Under the pieces are notes generated by a model that saw only the letters and a program-made list of their open reading frames with translations, made no database searches and was not told the DNA's origin. A DNA stretch of 64,000 nt from Niabella beijingensis (GTDB lineage Bacteria; Bacteroidota; Bacteroidia; Chitinophagales; Chitinophagaceae), in contig NZ_JAIQDI010000001.1 in NCBI RefSeq assembly GCF_020034665.1, positions 682,001 to 746,000 of the forward strand. The letters run 5' to 3'. The position numbers were made by a program, and so were the translations under genes. Below, in pieces: positions 43,759 through 52,425 of the stretch (its first letter is position 1; each line of letters begins with the position of its first letter).

Positions 43759-44172
43759 TCAGGCATTTCTCCCCAGGTATTCCTGCAGCATGATTGTCGC
43801 GGCAATTTCATCCACCAGCGCCTTATTCCGCCGCTGCATCTTCTTTAACCCCATCTCCAGCATAGCATCCTTTGCCATTTTGGAGGTATAGCGCTCATCC
43901 ACGGTTTCAAGTGGTACTAAAGGGAAGTGTTTTTTCAGCTCTTTGATCGCTTTTCGTACAAGCGGCGTGGCATGCGTATCCGAATCGTCCCAGTTCTTGG
44001 GCTCACCGATAATGATCCTTTCCACGGCCTCCTGCGCAAAATAGGTTTTGAGGAACGGGATGAGTTCGCGTGACTCGATAGTGGTTAACCCTGTGGCAAT
44101 GATCTGCAAAGGATCTGTTACCGCAATGCCGGTGCGTTTTAACCCATAGTCGATGGCCAGTATGCGGGGCAT
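43759..44172 (-). CDS. ruvX: RuvX/YqgF-type pre-16S rRNA nuclease or Holliday junction resolvase
   Basis: A 137-residue RNase H-fold protein. The acidic active-site segments LAIDYGLKRTGIAVTD and VDERYTSKMA are present, as is the IIIGEPKN strand. The family processes the 5' end of 16S rRNA in Escherichia coli and was earlier proposed as a resolvase. Located between a prenyltransferase and a secreted protein on the same strand. Confidence 0.93.
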   Translation of the reverse strand: MPRILAIDYGLKRTGIAVTDPLQIIATGLTTIESRELIPFLKTYFAQEAVERIIIGEPKNWDDSDTHATPLVRKAIKELKKHFPLVPLETVDERYTSKMAKDAMLEMGLKKMQRRNKALVDEIAATIMLQEYLGRNA

Positions 44173-44238
44173 GAGGATGTAAATTTTAAATAAACAATTG
44201 TGGGAAGGTGAACAACTATTATAACTATAAACCGTGAA

Positions 44239-45171
44239 CTATCTTCCAAACACAAACATGTCAGCTATTACAAAAACAGCGAATACCACTGAGGCGATGC
44301 CGTTAGCGGTCATAAAGGCCAGGTTCACTCTCCTGAGGTCACTGGCTTTTACGATACTGTGCTGATATACCAGCATACCGATAAAAACCGCAACACCAGC
44401 CCAATACAGTCCGCCAAAGGCACCCTTGAAGGCAGCCGCAACAACAGCAGTGGCACTTAATAAATGCAGCAGCTCAGATACCCGCAGGGCTTTCCTCCCC
44501 CCCAATACCGAAGGAATGGAATATAGTTGCTGGGAACGGTCGAACCCCTCATCCTGTAAAGCATAAATAATGTCAAAACCGCTTACCCAGAAAAGCACGG
44601 CAAAAGAAAAAAGGATGGGCAGGGTGTCAAATACGCCGGTTACAGCCAGGTAAGCTCCGATGGGTGCCAGCGAAAGGCCCAGGCCGAGCACCAGGTGACA
44701 AAGCGCGGTAAACCGTTTGGTATAGCTGTACCCCAGCACCACCAGCAAGGCCACCGGTGACAGATAAAAACAAATATTGTTGATAAAGTACGTAGCCACA
44801 ACAAACAGCACGCCATTAAGCACCGTAAACCAAAGCACATTTTTAGATGAAAGGACCCCTGCCGGTATCTCACGCACTGCCGTACGCGGATTTAGGGCGT
44901 CATATTTCCGGTCAAGATACCGGTTGAATGACATTGCCGCATTGCGGGCAAAGACCATACACAATAACACCAGCAGAAAGAGCCAGCCTTTTTCCCGGAA
45001 AAGATAGATGGTCTTGTTCCACATGGTTGGCATAATACCCGTGGCGTTGGGTGATTGATCGCTGATATCGAGGTTACGGATTCCCAGGCAAAAGCCGATG
45101 AGGGCAAAGGGCATGGCAAAGATGGTGTGTGAGAACTTTACCAGGCTCAGGTAATTCTTTGTGACAGACAT
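44239..45171 (-). CDS. UbiA-family prenyltransferase (MqnP/UbiA-like)
   Basis: A 310-residue membrane enzyme with eight or nine helices. The two Asp-rich motifs that bind prenyl diphosphate through magnesium are NRYLDRKYDALNPRT and DIIYALQDEGFDRSQ. SHTIFAMPFALIG at the N-terminus is typical of the 4-hydroxybenzoate/futalosine-pathway group. In a menaquinone-using Bacteroidota cell MqnP is the likelier role. The start at 45169-45171 is supported by a perfect promoter ending four nt upstream; a longer frame would overlap the neighbour gene. Confidence 0.85.
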   Translation of the reverse strand: MSVTKNYLSLVKFSHTIFAMPFALIGFCLGIRNLDISDQSPNATGIMPTMWNKTIYLFREKGWLFLLVLLCMVFARNAAMSFNRYLDRKYDALNPRTAVREIPAGVLSSKNVLWFTVLNGVLFVVATYFINNICFYLSPVALLVVLGYSYTKRFTALCHLVLGLGLSLAPIGAYLAVTGVFDTLPILFSFAVLFWVSGFDIIYALQDEGFDRSQQLYSIPSVLGGRKALRVSELLHLLSATAVVAAAFKGAFGGLYWAGVAVFIGMLVYQHSIVKASDLRRVNLAFMTANGIASVVFAVFVIADMFVFGR

Positions 45172-45175
45172 TCGG

Positions 45176-45205
45176 CAAATGTAACCTCTTACTGCATTTA
45201 TCAAA
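45176..45205 (-). promoter_or_regulatory. consensus promoter of the prenyltransferase gene
   Basis: On the minus strand TTTG (45202-45205), 19 nt, TACATTTG (45176-45183), then four nt and ATG. Both boxes and spacing match the Bacteroidota consensus exactly. The -33 box overlaps the stop codon of the upstream SpoU gene. The transcript should be leaderless. Confidence 0.78.
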
Positions 45206-45728
45206 CACTTTTTCGTACTAATTCCCATAAAACCACTCCGGCTGCGGTGGCGATATTCAGCGAATGCTTCATACCCAGTTGCGGGATCTCGATGCAGCCG
45301 TCGCACAGGGCGATGGTGGACTGCTCCACTCCCACCACCTCATTCCCCAAGACCACCGCAATTTTTGACTGTCCGTCCCATTCCAGCTGGTGCAGCTTGA
45401 TGCTGTCCTGCACCTGCTCTACCGCAAAAACCCGGTATCCTTCCTCCCTCAAAACACCGATGGCAGCTGCAGCGTTCGCAAAATGGCTCCAGCGGACCGT
45501 TTCCTCGGCCCCGAGTGCTGTTTTCCGGACCTCCTTATGCGGCGGTTTTGCCGAATAACCGGTCACATAGATTGCTTCCACCAAAAAAGCATCACTCGTG
45601 CGGAAAACACTCCCCACATTATAAGCACTGCGGATATTTTCCAACACCACCACAATCGGCATCTTTTCGGATCTCCTGAATTCATCCACCGATTTCCGGC
45701 CCAGTTCTTCCATGCTAAGTTTACGCAT
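45201..45728 (-). CDS. TrmH/SpoU-family RNA 2'-O-methyltransferase
   Basis: A 175-residue SPOUT methyltransferase. The three motifs are visible: IRSAYNVGSVFRTSDAF, LGNEVVGV, and the knot segment CIEIPQLGMKHSLNIATAAGV that binds S-adenosylmethionine. The target (tRNA or rRNA 2'-OH) cannot be told from sequence. A TATTTTTG box lies four nt before the ATG. The stop overlaps the promoter of the next gene. Confidence 0.9.
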   Translation of the reverse strand: MRKLSMEELGRKSVDEFRRSEKMPIVVVLENIRSAYNVGSVFRTSDAFLVEAIYVTGYSAKPPHKEVRKTALGAEETVRWSHFANAAAAIGVLREEGYRVFAVEQVQDSIKLHQLEWDGQSKIAVVLGNEVVGVEQSTIALCDGCIEIPQLGMKHSLNIATAAGVVLWELVRKSV

Positions 45729-45732
45729 GGTG

Positions 45733-45740
45733 CAAAAATA
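45733..45740 (-). promoter_or_regulatory. -7 box abutting the SpoU methyltransferase start
   Basis: TATTTTTG on the minus strand, four nt before the ATG at 45728. No TTTG was seen at the -33 position. Confidence 0.5.
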
Positions 45741-45765
45741 GAAGGATCCGGAAAACCACCCGTAA

Positions 45766-45794
45766 TAAAAAACCGCCCCGGTTTCCCGGGACGG
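45766..45794 (-). terminator. terminator of the outer-membrane protein gene
   Basis: The stem CCGTCCCGG/CCGGGGCGG (one mismatch, 3-4 nt loop) is followed by TTTTTT on the minus strand. It lies between the beta-barrel gene and the SpoU promoter. Confidence 0.75.
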
Positions 45795-45822
45795 CTCAAA
45801 CTTTTTGCTATATCATGTTCTA

Positions 45823-46428
45823 CTATTTCATATCATTCCGCAGCGCTTTCAATTTTGAACCGGGAAGGTAGATCTGGAAGCCTACTCCTACGTTTATTTT
45901 GTTGAGCGCCGGTGTGCTGCCAAAGCCCAGCGTTAAATCATATTTTGCCAGTGCTTCAAGGGCTATATTTTCATTTAAAAAGAACGCCACACCTGGTCCG
46001 ATACCGACATTAAAACCATTTGTTGAAGAGGATGCGCCTTCTTTGGGATTGTAATTGGATCCGGCAAGACCGGCATTTGCTTCAGCAAAAAACCGTACCG
46101 GTTTCGGGGCATTGATCTTCACTTTTTCCATCTCGGCATCGCCGAAATAGTAACGGGCCAAGGGACCAATGCTATAGGTAAACGTATTACCGGCATTTTT
46201 CTGTGTGGTATATCCCAGCCCAACCTGACCACCAATTGCCAGATTATCCTGCACAAACCAGGCAACCTTGGGGGTAATACCAATTCCAAACTTTGAACCG
46301 CTTTTTTGAAGATCCGCACTGATGTTTCCAATGTTTCCTCCAATCAGATAGTACCCCTTCTGCGTTTGCGCACTGGCTCCGAGAGCCGTAGCTGCTAGAA
46401 CGAGGGCAGAGAGCATGATTTTCTTCAT
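45823..46428 (-). CDS. outer-membrane beta-barrel protein
   Basis: A 201-residue protein with a signal peptide (about residues 1-20, ending ASAQ) and alternating strands typical of a small outer-membrane barrel (OMP_b-brl): YLIGGNIGNIS, ITPKVAWFVQDNLAIGGQVGLGY, GPLARYYF, INVGVGFQIYL. The last residues, KLKALRNDMK, follow the final strand. Function unknown; likely structural or porin-like. Divergent from mutS. Confidence 0.82.
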   Translation of the reverse strand: MKKIMLSALVLAATALGASAQTQKGYYLIGGNIGNISADLQKSGSKFGIGITPKVAWFVQDNLAIGGQVGLGYTTQKNAGNTFTYSIGPLARYYFGDAEMEKVKINAPKPVRFFAEANAGLAGSNYNPKEGASSSTNGFNVGIGPGVAFFLNENIALEALAKYDLTLGFGSTPALNKINVGVGFQIYLPGSKLKALRNDMK

Positions 46429-46561
46429 AAATTATAATTTTAAGATTAAAAACTCAACAATTGTGCCATACCTGTCAAAACTCATTCATAATCATATAAA
46501 TGACGCTATAACAAATTTATAACACCATGACGTACAAAAGTCGGAAAAGGTTGTTTTGCTC

Positions 46562-46569
46562 TATATTTG
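46562..46569 (+). promoter_or_regulatory. mutS -7 box close to the start codon
   Basis: TATATTTG lies six nt before the ATG at 46576, implying a leaderless or nearly leaderless mRNA. No TTTG was found 19-21 nt upstream. Confidence 0.55.
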
Positions 46570-46575
46570 CGCTCC

Positions 46576-49200
46576 ATGGCAAAGGCAAAAAATAACAACC
46601 CGCAGGACACCCCGCTGATGCAGCAGCACCGGGCGATCAAACAAAAATACCCGGATGCCGTTCTTCTGTTCCGTGTGGGGGATTTTTATGAGACCTTCGG
46701 TCAGGATGCCGTTATTGCCTCACAGGTACTGGGTATCACCCTTACAAAAAGAAATAACGGGGCAGCGGCCTCACTGGACCTTGCCGGTTTTCCTCACCAT
46801 TCACTGGACACCTACCTGCACAAGCTGGTAAAGGCCGGTTACCGGGTAGCGATCTGCGATCAGCTGGAAGACCCCAAACAGGCAAAGGGTATTGTAAAAA
46901 GAGGGGTGACCGAAATGCTGACCCCGGGTACGGCGATCAATGACAAATTACTGGAGCATAACAGCAATAATTTCCTGGCAGGGATCCATTTCGCCGATAA
47001 TGACCAGTTTGGTCTCGCCTTTCTCGATTTATCAACGGGGGAATTCTTTGTTGCCGAGGGCGACCGGGAATATGCCGATAAACTGTTGCAGAGTTTCCGG
47101 CCCGCAGAAGTGGTGTTCCAGCGTCATCAGCAAAAAAAATACAAGGAATACTTTGGCAGCAAGGTTTATATCTATACCCTGGACGAATGGATCTTTGATG
47201 AGAATTATGCACAGGAGGTGCTGCTGAAACACTTCCAGACCCACTCCCTAAAGGGCTTTGGGACGGAGGAAATGCACCAGGGTATTACAGCGGCAGGCGC
47301 CGTCATCCACTACCTGAAAGATACAGAACATCCCAACCTGCAACACATCACCTCGATCGGCAGCATTCATAAAAATGATTTTTTGTGGATGGATAAGTTC
47401 ACCATCCGCAACCTGGAACTGGCGGGCGGGCCGACGGATCAGCATACGTTGCTGAAGGTCCTGGACAATACCGTTTCGCCCATGGGTGCCCGCCTGCTGA
47501 AACGGTGGATCATCTTCCCCCTGATCGACCTTCACAGGATCAATGAACGGCTGAACGTGGTAGAGAACCTGATCAAGGACCCGGAACTGCGCCAGACATT
47601 AACACAGGCGATTAAAGCCTGTGGTGATATTGAACGGCTGGTGGCAAAGATTCCTACCAAAAAGATCAATCCCCGGGAAGTACTGCAGCTTGCAAGGGGA
47701 CTACAGCAGGTGGCCCTAATCAAAGAGGTCTGCCTGGCACAAACGGATCCCTATCTGAAACGGATAGGCGATGCCTTAAATCCCTGCCCGGTCATTGCAG
47801 AAAAAATATTCGCCGAGATCATTGAGCAGCCACCGGCTACCATCGCCAAAGGCGGAGTGATCCAGAACGGTATACTGGATGAGCTGGATGAGCTGCGGAC
47901 CATCTCCCGGGACGGAAAGGCCTATCTGACCCAATTGCAGGTAAAAGAAGCTGAACAGACCGGTATCAGCTCCCTTAAGGTGGGCTTTAATAATGTATTC
48001 GGCTACTACCTGGAAGTGACCAATGTACATAAGAGCAAAGTGCCCGAAAACTGGATCCGGAAACAGACCCTGGCCAATGCCGAGCGTTATATCACACCCG
48101 AATTAAAGGAATACGAAGAAAAGATAACCGGCGCGGAAGAAAAGATCTTACAGCTCGAGCAGCAACTGTACGACCAGCTGCTCAACCAGTTGTTTGAATA
48201 CCTGGCTCCTGTTCAGGCCAATGGTAACCTGGTGGCCCTACTCGATTGTCTGGGATGCTTTGCCCACAACGCTGTTCAATACCATTATAAAAAGCCGGTT
48301 GTTCATGAAGAAGCCTCCTGGAACGTGAAGGAAGGGCGGCATCCTGTAATAGAACGGAACCTCCCGGTGGGTGAGAGCTATATACACAACGACCTGGAAC
48401 TGAATAAGACCGAACAGCAGATTATTATCCTCACCGGACCAAATATGAGTGGTAAATCGGCACTGCTGCGGCAAACCGCCCTTATCACCCTTATGGCGCA
48501 TATGGGCAGCTTTGTTCCGGCCACGGAAGCCTATATTCCGCTTACCGACAAGATCTTTACCCGCGTAGGTGCCTCCGATAATCTGAGCGGCGGGGAAAGT
48601 ACCTTCATGGTGGAGATGAACGAAACCGCTTCGATCATCAACAATATCACCGACAAAAGCCTGGTATTGCTGGATGAAATCGGAAGAGGTACTTCCACCT
48701 ACGATGGGATCTCCATTGCCTGGAGCATTGCAGAATACCTGCACCAGTCGCCGCATCAGCCGAAAACACTGTTTGCAACGCATTATCATGAGCTCAATGA
48801 ACTGGAAGAAAAGCTGAACAGGGTAAAGAATTATCATGTCACCAACAAGGAGATCGGCAATAAGATCATATTTCTGCGCAAACTTGCCCGTGGCGGAAGC
48901 ACCCACAGCTTTGGCATCCATGTAGCCAAAATGGCCGGTATGCCCCCGGCCCTTATCCAGCGCGCCAACGAAATACTCACGCAGCTGGAGACCAAACATG
49001 TAACGGACGAGCAGGCACAGCCTTCCCTCAAAGAAAAAATAAAGGAGGTGAACGCCCCGAAGTTCCAGCTGTCGATTTTTGATGCCCACAGCGAAACCTT
49101 TGATGAAATACGGAAGGCGCTTACGGATATCGACGTCAACCGTCTTACCCCTGTAGAAGCACTGTTGAAATTACAGGAGATCAAGGAAAAGATCAAATAG
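46576..49200 (+). CDS. mutS: DNA mismatch repair protein MutS
   Basis: A 874-residue mismatch-recognition ATPase. The N-terminal mismatch-binding domain has the Phe-x-Glu motif in FRVGDFYETFGQDA. The ATPase domain has Walker A GPNMSGKS (residues about 621-628), Walker B LVLLDEIGRGTSTYDG, and FATHYHEL. The clamp and lever domains lie between. The ATG at 46576 (MAKAKNNN) is preferred over an earlier in-frame Met because of the promoter position. Its promoter divides it from the divergent barrel gene. Confidence 0.96.
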   Translation: MAKAKNNNPQDTPLMQQHRAIKQKYPDAVLLFRVGDFYETFGQDAVIASQVLGITLTKRNNGAAASLDLAGFPHHSLDTYLHKLVKAGYRVAICDQLEDPKQAKGIVKRGVTEMLTPGTAINDKLLEHNSNNFLAGIHFADNDQFGLAFLDLSTGEFFVAEGDREYADKLLQSFRPAEVVFQRHQQKKYKEYFGSKVYIYTLDEWIFDENYAQEVLLKHFQTHSLKGFGTEEMHQGITAAGAVIHYLKDTEHPNLQHITSIGSIHKNDFLWMDKFTIRNLELAGGPTDQHTLLKVLDNTVSPMGARLLKRWIIFPLIDLHRINERLNVVENLIKDPELRQTLTQAIKACGDIERLVAKIPTKKINPREVLQLARGLQQVALIKEVCLAQTDPYLKRIGDALNPCPVIAEKIFAEIIEQPPATIAKGGVIQNGILDELDELRTISRDGKAYLTQLQVKEAEQTGISSLKVGFNNVFGYYLEVTNVHKSKVPENWIRKQTLANAERYITPELKEYEEKITGAEEKILQLEQQLYDQLLNQLFEYLAPVQANGNLVALLDCLGCFAHNAVQYHYKKPVVHEEASWNVKEGRHPVIERNLPVGESYIHNDLELNKTEQQIIILTGPNMSGKSALLRQTALITLMAHMGSFVPATEAYIPLTDKIFTRVGASDNLSGGESTFMVEMNETASIINNITDKSLVLLDEIGRGTSTYDGISIAWSIAEYLHQSPHQPKTLFATHYHELNELEEKLNRVKNYHVTNKEIGNKIIFLRKLARGGSTHSFGIHVAKMAGMPPALIQRANEILTQLETKHVTDEQAQPSLKEKIKEVNAPKFQLSIFDAHSETFDEIRKALTDIDVNRLTPVEALLKLQEIKEKIK

Positions 49201-49296
49201 CCTAACACGGACCTGCTGTCCCGGCCCCTGATAAAACAGCAGATGGTGTTGCGGATTTGGATACAGATACGTCTTATACAGTACAAACTATTGCCA

Positions 49297-50022
49297 ATGA
49301 CCCGGATCAACCCTGCCTTGCAACCCTGCCTGCCTGTCCGTATTTTCTGGGCGGTGCTCTTTCTGTGCTGCTTTATCCTCCCTTCTTGCCAGAAGGAGGA
49401 CCTCCAACCTGGGCCCATCATCGACCCCGTGGAAGGACGTATTCTTGCAACAGACACCCTGCGGTCGGGCGGCCTCCTGGGGATGCAGATCGGGGATCCT
49501 TACGAGGAGGTATACGAAACGATCAAAACGATTGCGCTTGACAAGAATATTGATATACTCTGGGTGACCAACCCGCAATTTGAGGGAATCGAAGTCCTTA
49601 AAGGCAAACTGGGGTATTATTCTGACCTGCGGCTCAGTAACCGGTCGAAACCTTCCGAATACATACTTTTTGAAATTGAAAAAGACCGGATAAAGACCAT
49701 TTATGATCCGGAAGGCCGGCAGCTTCCGAAATGGCCGGCGGGCCGGCAATACCGCTACACGATAAATGTGGGGGATCCGGTTGACCTGGTATATCCAAAA
49801 CTGCTGCAATTACAATCAAGCCCCAAGTACAAGGAATATTTCTCAGCCATCGCTGCTTTTGCAAAATTCATCAGCAAACCCTATGATACCCGGATGTCGG
49901 CCTCTTCGGAATGGTATCTGAATTACCGGCAACCCGACAAAAAAAGCGTAACCAGAAACACATTGCTGTTCAAAGATGGCACATTACAGGAAATAAGGAC
50001 CCTTGTACAGGCAACGCCCTGA
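49297..50022 (+). CDS. predicted lipoprotein of unknown function
   Basis: A 241-residue protein. A signal peptide ends in the lipobox LPSC (about Cys32), followed by QKEDLQPGP. The rest is mixed alpha/beta, with LGMQIGDPYEEVYETIKTI reminiscent of SmpA/DUF-type repeats in which a GxxxxEVY helix follows a strand; a second, similar GDPVDLVYPKLLQLQ occurs near residue 165. No catalytic motif is seen. The ATG at 49297 gives a normal-length leader; the in-frame extension upstream is unlikely. Confidence 0.7.
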   Translation: MTRINPALQPCLPVRIFWAVLFLCCFILPSCQKEDLQPGPIIDPVEGRILATDTLRSGGLLGMQIGDPYEEVYETIKTIALDKNIDILWVTNPQFEGIEVLKGKLGYYSDLRLSNRSKPSEYILFEIEKDRIKTIYDPEGRQLPKWPAGRQYRYTINVGDPVDLVYPKLLQLQSSPKYKEYFSAIAAFAKFISKPYDTRMSASSEWYLNYRQPDKKSVTRNTLLFKDGTLQEIRTLVQATP

Positions 50023-50292
50023 GATGTGAGCAATGAGATTTGAGATCCAGGTTATAGAGACCTGTTTTTCAGGCATCTTATAGGTTCCTTGCGTTTAAGT
50101 TTCAAAGGCAGGGAACGCAAAAACTTGCAATATGCACAAAAACATCCAGTAGCATCCTCCCATTGTCCTCGTCGTGATCCGATAGCATTCTTCAACTTTT
50201 TTTATGTTACAAAAAATAACTATTTTGTACAAACTGTTGGAATGTTCATGTTCAGAACTAATTTTAATAGCAATTCAGAACGACAATCACCG
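50023..50292. other. intergenic stretch with a short dispersed repeat
   Basis: 270 bp without a recognised gene. Next to the stop codon of the upstream gene is ATGAGATTTGAGATCC (50033-50048), which differs in one base from a string in the rpsQ-rplN spacer. Between 50200 and 50260 the sequence becomes A/T-rich, and TACAAAAAATAACTATTTTGTA-like symmetry could mark a promoter, but no exact TAnnTTTG was found. Confidence 0.5.
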
Positions 50293-51336
50293 ATGAAAAG
50301 AAATTATCTGCTTCTATTCTCACTATTAAGCACTGCTATACTGTTTGGTCAGCAAAATAGCGTCATTGTGCATGGAAAAATTGAGCAACTATCTAACAAC
50401 CATTATATAAGGTTTGGCTTCGACGGAGTGAAAATTCCGGTCAACAAGGATGGCTCCTTCGAATACCGGGACACCATCAGTGATTCCAGATATACTCAAA
50501 TCTGGTCCGGGAATAGCAGTATCGCTTATGCAATCTGGTTACAGCCCGGAACTTATACGATTACCTGTAAAGAAACAGAATTCCCCGATGCTGCAGGCAA
50601 CAAGCTGATTGCGCTTTTGGGCAAAATAATTGATGGTCCGCAGGATTCAAAGTTGTATGACGGATTGATAGAGCGACTTTATGAAAAGACAGACACATCC
50701 TTTACTGAAGTGAAAAAACAACAAAAAATAACCCGGTATATGGATAGCGTGTTGCTCCGTGACCCGCATCATTTTCTGGCACCCTCCCTTATTGCCCAAT
50801 CCTACTCCTATGTAGATAACGCGGAAATCCAAAAGTATATCGGTCTACTTGATGAAAAACAACAACGGCATGAAGCAATTATAGCGATAAAGGATGACTT
50901 TAAAAGAAAGGAAAAACTAACCGGCGAAAAACAGTTTTACGATTTTTCCATGACAACGATTGACAATACCGGTTTTAAACTCTCCGACATCAAAAACAAA
51001 AAGCTGATCCTGATCGATATCGGCTACCGGACCTGCCCCGGGTGCCGGGCCGGACATCCAACGCTTACCAGGCTTTATAAAAAATATGCCGGCAAAGGCT
51101 TTGAGATCATATCGGTATCTCTTGATAAACGCAAAGAAGATTGGCTGGCAACCATCAAAGAGGATCGAATGGAACAATGGATCAATGTATCAGATCTAAA
51201 AGGCTTTGATTCGGAACTAGCAAAATATTATAATCTTAAATGGGTCCCTTTCCGAGTTTTGTTAAATAAGGACAGGAAGCTTGTAAAAATATTGAGCTCA
51301 GTGCCCACAGAGGACGACATCGAGGCTTTTCTTTGA
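50293..51336 (+). CDS. TlpA-like thioredoxin-fold protein
   Basis: A 347-residue exported protein. The signal peptide (MKRNYLLLF to about residue 20) is followed by a DUF4369-like beta domain (residues about 25-120), a helical region, and a C-terminal thioredoxin-like domain. The redox motif is CPGC in YRTCPGCRAGHP rather than the more usual WCxPC, and the cis-proline region is KWVPFRVLL. Such proteins reduce periplasmic disulfides or serve cytochrome maturation. By eye the gene is more A/T-rich than its neighbours. Confidence 0.8.
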   Translation: MKRNYLLLFSLLSTAILFGQQNSVIVHGKIEQLSNNHYIRFGFDGVKIPVNKDGSFEYRDTISDSRYTQIWSGNSSIAYAIWLQPGTYTITCKETEFPDAAGNKLIALLGKIIDGPQDSKLYDGLIERLYEKTDTSFTEVKKQQKITRYMDSVLLRDPHHFLAPSLIAQSYSYVDNAEIQKYIGLLDEKQQRHEAIIAIKDDFKRKEKLTGEKQFYDFSMTTIDNTGFKLSDIKNKKLILIDIGYRTCPGCRAGHPTLTRLYKKYAGKGFEIISVSLDKRKEDWLATIKEDRMEQWINVSDLKGFDSELAKYYNLKWVPFRVLLNKDRKLVKILSSVPTEDDIEAFL

Positions 51337-51576
51337 CGAAAATCCAGCAAAAAAGATGATGGGTTGCAGCTACAGCCGTCATTGATCAGACTCAGAAAAA
51401 TTCGGTTGCTACGCTATTGGTTGAAAGACGGTCGATAACCGACTCCGACGATCAACGCTCCTCGATAGCCGTCAGGACTCAAATCCAAATACCTTCTAAA
51501 CTTTCTTGCTGATTCTTTTGTTTCTTTGCGAATAATGCGGCTTTTTACAGCTCGAAACAAAAACAAACACTCGTTC

Positions 51577-52320
51577 ATGAAATTAGACATACTTGCAATT
51601 GGCGTGCACCCGGATGATGTAGAGCTCTGCTGTGCCGGAACATTACTGAAGGAGATCCAATCCGGTAAAAAAGCCGGTATCATCGACCTCACCCAGGGAG
51701 AACTGGGCACCAGGGGCACCAAAGAAACCCGTTATAAGGAAGCAGCTGATGCCGCGGCAATTATGGGTGTGAGCATACGGGAAAACCTCCGGATGCGCGA
51801 CGGGTTCTTCCGTAACGACGAAGATCACCAGTTGCAGCTGATCAAAGTGATCCGCCGGTACCAGCCGGATATCATCCTGGGTAATGTGCTGGAAGACCGC
51901 CATCCGGACCACGGACGTGCCGGGCACCTGATCAACGACGCCTGCTTTTTATCCGGCCTGTCTAAAATCGAAACCACAGACGATGATGGCACCCCGCAGC
52001 AAAAATGGAGACCCTCCTATTTTTTTCAGTACATGCAGGACTGGTATCACGAACCCGATGTGCTGATTGACATTACACCTGTTATTGATGTTAAAATGAA
52101 GGCCATAGAAGCCTACCGCACACAGTTTTATACAGGCAGCGCAGCCCCCGACGACCCGGAGCCGCAGACCTATATCTCCACACCGGATTTCCGGGAAAGT
52201 ATCCTGGCCCGGAGCCGGATGCTGGGCAAAAGGATCGGGGTGAAGCACGCTGAAGGCCTGATGACCAATAAGATCATCGGGATGGAGAACCTTTCTTCGG
52301 TGATCCTTAACGAGACCTGA
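51577..52320 (+). CDS. bshB1: bacillithiol biosynthesis deacetylase BshB1
   Basis: A 247-residue PIG-L-type zinc deacetylase. The zinc-binding motif HPDDVE is near the N-terminus, and the second motif is DRHPDHGRAGHL. The TQGELGTRGTKETRYKEA segment and IEAYRTQFY are BshB1 hallmarks. It removes acetyl from GlcNAc-malate in bacillithiol biosynthesis. The ATG at 51577 is used; an in-frame start 17 codons upstream is unlikely. A bacilliredoxin is encoded at 18210-18626. Confidence 0.92.
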   Translation: MKLDILAIGVHPDDVELCCAGTLLKEIQSGKKAGIIDLTQGELGTRGTKETRYKEAADAAAIMGVSIRENLRMRDGFFRNDEDHQLQLIKVIRRYQPDIILGNVLEDRHPDHGRAGHLINDACFLSGLSKIETTDDDGTPQQKWRPSYFFQYMQDWYHEPDVLIDITPVIDVKMKAIEAYRTQFYTGSAAPDDPEPQTYISTPDFRESILARSRMLGKRIGVKHAEGLMTNKIIGMENLSSVILNET

Positions 52321-52385
52321 GGAAATGTTAAAATAAAAGGAAATATTTTACAACAATTTGATACAATAGGCTGGCGCATTTTAGC

Positions 52386-52393
52386 TACCTTTG
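52386..52393 (+). promoter_or_regulatory. -7 box of the desaturase promoter
   Basis: TACCTTTG lies 32 nt before the desaturase ATG. A TTTG at 52357-52360 is 25 nt upstream, longer than the usual 19-21. Confidence 0.5.
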
Positions 52394-52425
52394 CAACCCA
52401 GCAAAAAAATATTTAAAATCTAACA

